From: JALORV01 sp035429805
Lineage (GTDB): Bacteria; Pseudomonadota; Gammaproteobacteria; Burkholderiales; Burkholderiaceae_F
Reading direction: 5' to 3'
DNA: 5,984 bases
Assembly: GCA_035429805.1 (NCBI GenBank)
Contig: DAOMFL010000138.1
Location: 1 to 5,984 of the forward strand
Shown here: positions 1-5,626 of the stretch, in pieces
How the letters are laid out: every line of letters begins with the position of its first letter
How positions within the stretch are numbered: the stretch's first letter is position 1
Notes under the pieces: generated by a model
What the model saw: only the letters and a program-made list of their open reading frames with translations
Told to the model about the DNA's origin: nothing
The model's database searches: none
Translations under genes and position numbers: made by a program

Positions 1-1
1 G

Positions 2-259
2 CTCGGGCGCGACATCCAGCCGGGGCGCGTGAAGGAGATCTACCGGCTGTTTCGCCGGCATGGGTTGCAGATCGCGCCACTCAGGACCTTCGGTGCGCTG
101 ATCACCGATGCCATGGTGAAGGAAAAGACCGAGCTGGCCAGGGCGCTGGCGCGCAGTCCGGCCAAGCTGAAGCGCGTCAAGGCCGAGGCGGCCGAGAAGA
201 TCGCGCGGATCCCACCGCGGGCCAAGGGCGTCTCGGGACTCACCGTCCTCAAGGCCTGA
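2..259 (+). CDS. C-terminal fragment of an unidentified protein, possibly an acyl-ACP-reductase-like / predicted amino-acid dehydrogenase
   Basis: The reading frame is open from the left edge (first full codon at base 2) to a TGA at 257-259, giving 85 residues of a protein whose start lies outside the window. Codons use mostly G or C in third position, which supports real coding. The fragment begins with a segment of the form G-R-x-I-x-P-x-x-V-x-x-I-x-x-L-x-x-x-H-G, then about 45 residues rich in Lys, Arg, Ala and Glu that should form amphipathic helix, and ends G-L-T-V-L-K-A. There is no membrane segment. The opening segment resembles, from memory, the C-terminal end of long-chain acyl-ACP reductase-like dehydrogenases, where a similar 'I-x-x-x-x-M-x-x-I-x-x-x-x-x-K-H-G-F' stretch closes the protein. 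That is a weak resemblance, and the Lys/Ala-rich extension is not part of it. The gene lies 94 bases upstream of the rhomboid gene on the same strand, so shared transcription is possible but not shown. Existence of the gene is fairly sure; its function is not. Confidence 0.65.
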   Translation, partial: LGRDIQPGRVKEIYRLFRRHGLQIAPLRTFGALITDAMVKEKTELARALARSPAKLKRVKAEAAEKIARIPPRAKGVSGLTVLKA

Positions 260-344
260 CAGGCTTCGTCGTTTCGCGAGGACGGTACCGCTCTGCCCGG
301 GTGCCGTGCGAACATGCGCTCGCACGACGACGAACGATCGTGCC

Positions 345-350
345 AGGGAG
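345..350 (+). promoter_or_regulatory. Shine-Dalgarno site for the rhomboid gene
   Basis: AGGGAG lies three bases before the ATG at 354. It favours that ATG over the in-frame GTG at 306, which has no comparable site and would add 16 polar residues unlike a rhomboid N-terminus. The spacing is slightly short but workable. Confidence 0.5.
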
Positions 351-353
351 CAG

Positions 354-935
354 ATGGGCAGTGCAGCATTGATCCTCGCGGTGACGCTGGTGACCAGCCT
401 CGCCGGGTTGTTCGGCTCGGCGACGATCATCGAGCGCAACCTGTTCCGGCCGTACTGGTTCCTGCGGCGACGTCAGTACGAGACGATCATCACGAGCGGC
501 CTGGTGCACGCCGACCTGCCGCACCTGCTGTTCAACGCGCTCACGTTCTATTTCTTCGCGTTCCAGGTCGAGCGGCAGGTCGGCTCCGCGCGCTTTGCGG
601 CGCTGTACCTGTTCGGGCTCGTCGTGAGCGACGCCGGGACCTACTTCAAGCACCGCAACGATCCGAACTACGCCTCGCTCGGCGCGTCCGGCGCGATCTC
701 GGCCGTGCTGTTCGCGTCGATCGTGTACTTCCCCTGGCAGAAGCTGTTCATCCTGCCGATTCCCGTGCCCATCCCGGCGCCTCTGTTCGCGATAGGTTAC
801 GTGGCCTACTCGTGGTACTCGGCACGGCACGCGCACGGACGCATCAATCATGACGCTCACCTCGGTGGAGCGCTGGCGGGTCTCGTGTTCGTCCTGCTGA
901 CCGACCCGGGTGCCTATTCGCGGCTGCTGGGCTGA
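354..935 (+). CDS. Rhomboid family intramembrane serine protease
   Basis: A 193-residue polytopic inner-membrane protein that should cleave transmembrane segments of other membrane proteins. The rhomboid signature is complete. His57 and Asn61 (H-L-L-F-N) match the oxyanion-hole residues of helix 2. Ser112 in G-A-S-G is the nucleophile. His169 in D-A-H-L-G-G is its catalytic partner on the last helix, followed by the expected small-residue packing (G-G-A-L-A-G). Hydrophobic segments lie near residues 3-20, 52-71, 82-93, 110-125, 143-156 and 168-182, which fits the basic six-helix bacterial form without an added N-terminal domain or seventh helix. A proline-rich stretch (P-I-P-V-P-I-P-A-P, about 135-143) separates the helix carrying Ser112 from the next; similar stretches occur in other small bacterial rhomboids. 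Native substrates cannot be read from the context: no obvious substrate gene is adjacent. The gene may be transcribed with the partial gene before it, and a small hairpin follows its stop. Family assignment is secure; the start at 354 is likely, with GTG 306 as the alternative. Confidence 0.93.
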   Translation: MGSAALILAVTLVTSLAGLFGSATIIERNLFRPYWFLRRRQYETIITSGLVHADLPHLLFNALTFYFFAFQVERQVGSARFAALYLFGLVVSDAGTYFKHRNDPNYASLGASGAISAVLFASIVYFPWQKLFILPIPVPIPAPLFAIGYVAYSWYSARHAHGRINHDAHLGGALAGLVFVLLTDPGAYSRLLG

Positions 936-936
936 G

Positions 937-956
937 CGTCGGCGCCGGCACCGACG
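937..956 (+). terminator. Possible hairpin just after the rhomboid gene
   Basis: CGTCGG (937-942) and CCGACG (951-956) form a perfect six-base inverted repeat around an eight-base loop, starting two bases after the rhomboid stop codon. No run of T follows, so this is not a classical intrinsic terminator. It could slow or weakly terminate transcription, protect the 3' end, or be chance in GC-rich DNA. Confidence 0.25.
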
Positions 957-1020
957 AGGCGCTGGCCGGGAGCATGGGCGGATAGTTGCCGGCCAAGGGG
1001 CGTGGGGGCAGACTGGCTGC

Positions 1021-1236
1021 ATGACCCTTAAGGACCGTGTGGACGCGATCTTCCCGGAGTGGCAGCGCTGGTATCCCAGCCTGTTCGACGCCGCGGTCGA
1101 TCTCGGCGTCATCCGCGCACGCGTCTGCGACCCATCCTCGCTGCTGCTCTCCAACCGGCACGCAGCGGTCCGCGCGTCGGCCGAGCTCGCGCATCGGCGC
1201 CAGTGGAGCGCCGAAGAGAACGACCCGGAAGACTAG
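1021..1236 (+). CDS. Small hypothetical protein upstream of the lytic transglycosylase gene
   Basis: A 71-residue reading frame from ATG 1021 to TAG 1234-1236. I do not recognise the family. Coding is supported by codon use: about 61 of 71 codons end in G or C, and the frame fills the space between its neighbours with little waste. The protein is soluble, with no signal peptide or membrane segment. It has an aromatic N-terminal part (F-P-E-W-Q-R-W-Y-P-S-L-F, residues 11-22), a hydrophobic helix-like part (residues 22-31), one cysteine (Cys36), an Arg/Ala-rich middle and an acidic tail ending E-E-N-D-P-E-D. It is probably a small cytoplasmic helical protein. Its stop codon overlaps the ribosome-binding site of the next gene, so the two are likely in one operon and translationally coupled. 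No strong Shine-Dalgarno site stands before ATG 1021; only G-rich sequence at about 996-1008 is present, so the start is less certain than the frame. An earlier in-frame start would extend into the intergenic region with poorer codon use. Confidence 0.6.
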   Translation: MTLKDRVDAIFPEWQRWYPSLFDAAVDLGVIRARVCDPSSLLLSNRHAAVRASAELAHRRQWSAEENDPED

Positions 1237-1240
1237 GAGG
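1235..1240 (+). promoter_or_regulatory. Strong Shine-Dalgarno site overlapping the upstream stop codon
   Basis: AGGAGG, a full consensus match, lies four bases before ATG 1245 and shares two bases with the TAG (1234-1236) of the 71-residue gene. It fixes the start of the transglycosylase gene at 1245 rather than the much earlier in-frame ATG at 1059. It also implies that ribosomes finishing the small gene help initiation of the next. Confidence 0.85.
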
Positions 1241-1244
1241 TCCC

Positions 1245-2858
1245 ATGCTTCGCGCCCACGGCCTCTTCATGTGCTTGTTGCTGGCGTTCACCTTGGCGGG
1301 CTGTGGCAAGAAGGCGCCGGAGCCGACGGAAGCAGCTGCACCCACGAGCGCGGCGCAGGCGCCCGCGCCGTCGTCGGCATCGCCAGGATCGCAAGCATCG
1401 ATTGCGGCCCAGTCGTCGGCCACAGAGCCGGCCACCGCGACCGGCGCGGGACCTGCCGCGACTGCTGCCGCCGCTGGCGACGACGTCCGTGCCCTCTCGC
1501 TCGCCAACAAGCCCTGGAAAGGTGACTTCAACCAGATGCTGGAGCGGAAGCTGATCCGGATCCTCGTACCCCACAGCCGCACGCTCTATTTCAACGACAA
1601 GGGGCAGGAGCGCGGACTGACCGCCGTCACCGTGCGCGACTTCGAGGCCTGGATCAACAAGAAGTACCGCAAGGACAAGCGGCCGGTGACGGTGTTCATG
1701 ATCGTCACGACGCGCGACCAACTGCTGCCGGGCGTGGCCGACGGCCGCGGCGACATCGCGGCCGGAAACATCACCGTGACCGGGTCGCGCCTGAAAATCG
1801 TCGACTTCTACTCGCCGGACGACCAGAAGCTGCATGCGGAGCTGGTGGTGGCCGGGCCCGGCGTGCCGGCGCTGGCGTCGGTCGAGGATCTCTCCGGCAA
1901 GACGGTGTCGGTGCGTCCCTCGTCCAGCTTCTACGAGAGCCTGATTGCGCTGAACCAGCGCCTGGCGGGCATGAACAAGCGGCCGGTCACGATCCAGAAG
2001 TTGCCGGATGCGCTCGAGGACGAGGACATCCTCGAGATGGTGAATGCAGGCATCCTCGGCATCACCGTCGTCGACGACTGGGAAGCGAACTTATGGGCGA
2101 CGGTGTTGCCCAGCATCAAGGTCTACCCGGATCTCGCCGTGCGCAGCGGTGCCAAGATCGGCTGGGCCATCCGCAAGGGGAGCCCGGAGCTAGCGGCGGC
2201 CATCGAGGACTTCCGGGAGAACTACCTCGTCAAGCAGGGCGTCATGGCCTATCGACTCGCGATGGCCGAAAAGCGATTCAAGCAGATCCACAATCCGACC
2301 AAGGGCGAGGACGAGAAGCGTTTCGAGGACCAGAAGGCGCTGTTCTTCAAGTACGGGGAGAAGTACGGCTTCGACCCGGTCATGCTGGCCGCGCAGGGTT
2401 ACCAGGAATCGCGGCTCGACCAGAATGCAAAGAGCCACGTCGGAGCGGTCGGCGTGATGCAGCTGATGCCAGCCACTGGAAAGGAACTCGGGGTCGGCGA
2501 CATTCGGAAGGTGGAACCGAACATCCATGCCGGCGCGAAATACATGGACCAGTTGATGGAGAAGTACTTCAAGGACGCGAAGTTCGACGAGCAGAACCGC
2601 ACGCTGTTTGCATTCGCCTCCTACAACGCCGGCCCAGGCCGCATTCAGCAGATGCGCAAGCTCGCCGCGAGCCGCGGGCTCAATCCCGACGTGTGGTTCA
2701 ACAACGTCGAGATCGTGACGGCGGAGAAGGTCGGCATGGAGACGACGACCTACGTGCGCAACATCTACAAGTACTACGCGGCCTACAAGCTGGGAATCGC
2801 GGCGAAGGAAAAGCAGCGCGCGGCGGCGCAGCAGGTTGCGCCGACGACGAAGCCCTGA
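1245..2858 (+). CDS. mltF: MltF-like membrane-bound lytic murein transglycosylase (lipoprotein, SBP_bac_3 + SLT domains)
   Basis: A 537-residue exported lipoprotein expected to cleave the MurNAc-GlcNAc bond of peptidoglycan, leaving 1,6-anhydro ends. Residues 1-19 are a lipoprotein signal peptide with lipobox L-A-G-C; Cys20 is the lipidation site, and the absence of Asp after it favours the outer membrane. Residues 21-79 are a low-complexity Ala/Pro/Ser/Thr linker, long enough to let the enzyme reach away from the membrane. Residues about 95-345 look like a family-3 periplasmic solute-binding domain (for example G-D-I-A-A-G-N-I-T-V-T at 169-179). Residues about 365-515 are the SLT domain: catalytic Glu388 in Y-Q-E-S-R, then G-V-M-Q-L-M (403-408), a helix starting N-I-H-A-G-A-K-Y-M (426-434), and S-Y-N-A-G-P-G-R (459-466). 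This order is that of E. coli MltF (518 residues), with similar length. In Pseudomonas MltF the binding domain is known to sense muropeptides; the same role here is inferred. The start is set by the lipobox and a full ribosome-binding site. The C-terminal tail is Lys/Ala/Gln-rich. It converges with emrB, 33 bases away. Confidence 0.93.
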   Translation: MLRAHGLFMCLLLAFTLAGCGKKAPEPTEAAAPTSAAQAPAPSSASPGSQASIAAQSSATEPATATGAGPAATAAAAGDDVRALSLANKPWKGDFNQMLERKLIRILVPHSRTLYFNDKGQERGLTAVTVRDFEAWINKKYRKDKRPVTVFMIVTTRDQLLPGVADGRGDIAAGNITVTGSRLKIVDFYSPDDQKLHAELVVAGPGVPALASVEDLSGKTVSVRPSSSFYESLIALNQRLAGMNKRPVTIQKLPDALEDEDILEMVNAGILGITVVDDWEANLWATVLPSIKVYPDLAVRSGAKIGWAIRKGSPELAAAIEDFRENYLVKQGVMAYRLAMAEKRFKQIHNPTKGEDEKRFEDQKALFFKYGEKYGFDPVMLAAQGYQESRLDQNAKSHVGAVGVMQLMPATGKELGVGDIRKVEPNIHAGAKYMDQLMEKYFKDAKFDEQNRTLFAFASYNAGPGRIQQMRKLAASRGLNPDVWFNNVEIVTAEKVGMETTTYVRNIYKYYAAYKLGIAAKEKQRAAAQQVAPTTKP

Positions 2859-2891
2859 CGGGTGACGTCGGCCGTGTCGCCGGGCGGAGCG

Positions 2892-4445
2892 TCAGTCGGC
2901 CGCCGCCGGCAGGCCGCTCGCGACGCGGGGCTTCTGCGTCAGCCACACGAGCAGCGCGAGGCCGGCCGCGATCCACGTCGATGCGTAGAAGTAGTCCAGC
3001 GACGACATCGTGTAGGCCTGCTGGGTCACGCCGCGCATGATCACTCCGATCGCCTGAGGGTCGTCGAGACCGAGGCCACGCAGCCCGGCTACGGTCTGCT
3101 GCAGCTTCGGGTCGAAGATGCTGGACGCCTCGGCGAGCCGGCTCTGGTGGAGGGCCGCGCGGTTGTCCCACAGCGTCGTCGCGATGGACGTCGAGAATGC
3201 AGCCGCGGTGATGCGCAGGAAGTTGGAGATGCTGGTCGCCGACGGCATGCGCTGCGGCGGTATGCCGTCGAGCGTGATGCTGATGACGGACACGAAGAAG
3301 AATGCGATGCCGGCGCCCTGCACCAGCATCGGCAGTATGAAGTCGCCGAGCGAGGCCTGGGCGTTCAGCTGCGCGCGCATGTAGAAGCCGGCCGCCATCA
3401 CGAGGTACGAGGCGCATGCGGAGATACGAGCGTCCCAGCGCGTGATGAAACGGCCCGCGAGCGGCGAGAACAGCAGCGCAACCAGGCCGGACGGTGCCTG
3501 GACGATGCCGGCCCAGCTCGCCGTGTAGCCGAGCTGCGTCTGCAGCCACAGCGGCAGGATCACCACGTTGCCGAAGAACACGGAGTACCCGATGCACATC
3601 ACGAGCGTGCCGATCGTGAAGTTGCGCATGCGGAACAGGCTCAGGTCGATGATCGGGTGCTCTTCGTAGTACTGCCACACCAGGAAGGCGACCAGGCCGA
3701 CGGCGGCGATGACCGCCAGGGCCGTGATCCAGGGCGACTCGAACCAGTCCGCGTCGCGACCGGTGTCGAGCATCACCTGCAACGCGCCGACCCAGACGAC
3801 CAGCATGACGACCCCCACCCAGTCGACGGGCAGCTTCTCCGTCGGCGTCTCCTTGGCGTGCAGGGCGCGCCAGCACATCACCGCGCTCAGCGTGCCGACC
3901 GGGATGTTGATCAGGAAGATCCACGGCCATGACCAGTTGTCGGAGATGTACCCGCCGAGCAGCGGGCCGGCGACGGGCGCGATCAGGGTGGTCATCGACC
4001 ACAGCGCCAGTGCGGTGCCGCGGCGCGAGGCCGGGTAAATCGACATGAGCAGCGCCTGCGAGCCCGGCATCATCGGGCCGGACACCGCGCCCTGCAGCAC
4101 CCGGAACACGACCAGCGACTCGAAGCTCCACGCGACGCCGCACAGGAACGACGCCACGGTGAACAGCGCCACCGACGCCACGAAGGTTCGCACCACGCCG
4201 TAGCGGCGCATCAGCCAGCCCGTGAGCGGCACCGAGATGCCATTGGACACGGCGAACGAGGTGATGACCCAGGTGCCCTGGTTCGCGCTCACGCCCAGGT
4301 TGCCCGCGATCGTGGGCAGCGAGACGTTCGCGATGGTCATGTCCAGCACCTGCATGAAGGTGCCGAGTGCCAGCGCGAATGCCGTCAGGCCCCGCGTGCC
4401 CGGCGGCAGCGGTATCAGCGGGCGGTCCTGGTCCGCGCCGGCCAC
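2892..4445 (-). CDS. emrB: EmrB-type multidrug efflux MFS transporter (DHA2 family, 14 helices)
   Basis: A 517-residue inner-membrane proton/drug antiporter, the energised component of a tripartite pump; E. coli EmrB is 512 residues. Family motifs are visible in order: L-D-M-T-I-A-N-V-S-L-P at 34-44 in helix 1 (motif D1 of 14-helix drug transporters), G-W-L-M-R-R-Y-G at 76-83 (motif A loop), R-V-L-Q-G at 115-119 (motif B region), and A-P-V-A-G-P-L-L-G-G at 156-165 (antiporter motif C). Many further hydrophobic helices run to about 501, with a large non-membrane loop between the last two (about 425-485), typical of the family. It starts at GTG 4445, two bases after the stop of emrA. GGAG at 4451-4454 is its ribosome-binding site and lies inside the end of emrA, so translation is probably coupled. 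It is the last gene of the leftward operon and faces the transglycosylase gene across 33 bases. Substrates cannot be read from sequence; relatives export hydrophobic weak acids, uncouplers, phenolics and some antibiotics. Confidence 0.95.
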   Translation of the reverse strand: MAGADQDRPLIPLPPGTRGLTAFALALGTFMQVLDMTIANVSLPTIAGNLGVSANQGTWVITSFAVSNGISVPLTGWLMRRYGVVRTFVASVALFTVASFLCGVAWSFESLVVFRVLQGAVSGPMMPGSQALLMSIYPASRRGTALALWSMTTLIAPVAGPLLGGYISDNWSWPWIFLINIPVGTLSAVMCWRALHAKETPTEKLPVDWVGVVMLVVWVGALQVMLDTGRDADWFESPWITALAVIAAVGLVAFLVWQYYEEHPIIDLSLFRMRNFTIGTLVMCIGYSVFFGNVVILPLWLQTQLGYTASWAGIVQAPSGLVALLFSPLAGRFITRWDARISACASYLVMAAGFYMRAQLNAQASLGDFILPMLVQGAGIAFFFVSVISITLDGIPPQRMPSATSISNFLRITAAAFSTSIATTLWDNRAALHQSRLAEASSIFDPKLQQTVAGLRGLGLDDPQAIGVIMRGVTQQAYTMSSLDYFYASTWIAAGLALLVWLTQKPRVASGLPAAAD

Positions 4446-4447
4446 GC

Positions 4448-5626
4448 CTACTCCGCGCCAGGCTCACGTCCCGAGTTGACCGCGATGGTGCGTGCGATCA
4501 GTGCCTCGGTCGCCGGATCACTGCTGGATCGCGCCTCGATCTCCGCCGCGACCCCGCCGCTGGGCTGCGTGAGGACCGGTCCCGACTGGTCGTGCACGTC
4601 CACCACGACCCGCATCGACAGGCCGATGCGCAACGGGTGCTTGGCGATCTCGTCGGCGTCGAGCGCGATCCTGACCGGCACCCGCTGCACGATCTTGATC
4701 CAGTTGCCCGAGGCATTCTGCGCCGGCAGCAGCGCGAACGCGGCGCCGGTGCCGGGAGACATGCCGACGATGTGGCCCTTGAACGCGACACTGCGGCCAT
4801 AGAGGTCCGCACGCAGGTCCACCGGCTGGCCGATGCGCATCTCCTCGAGCTGGACTTCCTTGAAGTTCGCGTCGACCCAGACGTCCTGCAGCGGCACGAT
4901 GCCGATCAGCGGCGTGCCCGGCGCGACGCGCTGGCCGATCTGGACGCCTTTCTTGCCGACGACCCCGCCCACCGGTGCCACGATGGTCATGCGTTGCAGC
5001 GTCAGGGCGGCGTCGCGCACTCGCGCGGCGGCACGCAGAACGAGCGGATGCTCCTCGGGCGTCGTCCCCACGGTCTGCGACAGCGCCGCCTTGAGGTCTT
5101 CCTGCGCCGCCCGCAGCGCCGCCTCCAGCGCAGCCACATTTTCGCGCGCGTGGGAGACGTCCTCGGCGGAAACGGCCCCGCCGTCAGCGATCGAGTCGCG
5201 CCGGGCCAGGTCCTTGCGCGCGCGATCGAGCTCGACCTGCCGTACCGCCACCTGGGCGCGGAGCCGGTCGACCTGCGCGTAGGTCCCCTCGACCTGTCGC
5301 ACCGTGCTGCCGAGGTCCGCGACGGCGGCATCCATGGCCACCTTGGCGTCGGCAGGGTCGAGCAGCAGGAGTGTCTGGCCCGCGGCGACGGATTCCGTTT
5401 CGCGGGTGCGAATTTCGCGCACCGTACCCGGCACCTCGGCGGTGACCTGGACCACGTTCCCGCCGACGTAGGCGTCGTCCGTCGACACGCGCCAGCGCGC
5501 GTATCCGAACCAGTACACGGCCCATGCAGCGGCCCCCAGCAGGACGGCCACGGCGAGGATCAGGAGACCGCGACGACGCGCGGGACTGCCGGCACCGTTC
5601 GTCGTCTCGGATGCAGGTGTGTTCAC
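4448..5626 (-). CDS. emrA: EmrA/HlyD-type membrane fusion protein of a multidrug efflux pump
   Basis: A 392-residue periplasmic adaptor anchored in the inner membrane that links the EmrB transporter to the outer-membrane channel. After a short cytoplasmic tail with Arg17-Arg19, residues about 20-41 form a single membrane anchor. S-T-D-D-A-Y-V-G-G (48-56) opens the first beta strand as in EmrA. The first half of the lipoyl (biotinyl-like) domain is about 58-92, a long alpha-helical hairpin rich in Ala, Gln, Arg and Glu spans about 93-210, and the second lipoyl half begins I-V-A-P-V-G-G-V-V (215-223). The beta-barrel part includes V-W-V-D-A-N-F-K-E (249-257), and the strongly EmrA-specific segment L-L-P-A-Q-N-A-S-G-N-W-I-K (299-311) is followed by V-Q-R-V-P-V-R-I. 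It starts at GTG 5626, overlapping the stop of the outer-membrane factor gene by four bases (GTGA), with AAGGAG eight bases upstream. E. coli EmrA is 390 residues, so the length is normal. The C-terminal tail after about 345 is variable in the family. Confidence 0.95.
   Translation of the reverse strand: MNTPASETTNGAGSPARRRGLLILAVAVLLGAAAWAVYWFGYARWRVSTDDAYVGGNVVQVTAEVPGTVREIRTRETESVAAGQTLLLLDPADAKVAMDAAVADLGSTVRQVEGTYAQVDRLRAQVAVRQVELDRARKDLARRDSIADGGAVSAEDVSHARENVAALEAALRAAQEDLKAALSQTVGTTPEEHPLVLRAAARVRDAALTLQRMTIVAPVGGVVGKKGVQIGQRVAPGTPLIGIVPLQDVWVDANFKEVQLEEMRIGQPVDLRADLYGRSVAFKGHIVGMSPGTGAAFALLPAQNASGNWIKIVQRVPVRIALDADEIAKHPLRIGLSMRVVVDVHDQSGPVLTQPSGGVAAEIEARSSSDPATEALIARTIAVNSGREPGAE
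4451..4454 (-). promoter_or_regulatory. Ribosome-binding site of emrB inside the end of emrA
   Basis: Read on the minus strand, GGAG immediately precedes the TAG stop of emrA and sits five bases before the GTG start of emrB. It supports this GTG as the start and supports translational coupling. Confidence 0.6.

Noticed and set aside
265..334. Inverted repeat TTCGTCGT (265-272) and ACGACGAA (327-334) before the rhomboid gene
   Set aside because: Eight bases separated by 54 bases is weak in GC-rich DNA with many CG-containing words; no other sign of an operator or structured RNA.
986..1014. Possible sigma-70 promoter TTGCCG - 17 bases - CAGACT before the small gene
   Set aside because: The -10 box matches the consensus at only three of six positions, and the start point would fall on the ATG itself, leaving no leader; not reliable enough to annotate.
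249..1154. A 301-codon open frame antisense to the rhomboid gene
   Set aside because: Arg/Gln/His-rich shadow of the rhomboid frame, which has intact catalytic motifs; no domain and no ribosome-binding site of note.
1059..1244. An upstream in-frame extension of the transglycosylase gene starting at ATG 1059
   Set aside because: It would bury the lipoprotein signal peptide 62 residues inside the protein and adds Arg-rich sequence; the AGGAGG before ATG 1245 and the lipobox fix the true start.
2862..3932. A 356-codon plus-strand frame antisense to emrB, and a 315-codon plus-strand frame within the transglycosylase gene
   Set aside because: Both translate to low-complexity Arg/Gly/Ala/His-rich sequence and cover genes with certain identity.
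2698..4467. A 589-codon open frame on the minus strand overlapping emrB in another frame
   Set aside because: Its translation is dominated by Arg, Ala, Gly and Pro and matches no family, whereas the emrB frame carries all transporter motifs. Long shadow frames are expected opposite or beside GC-rich genes.
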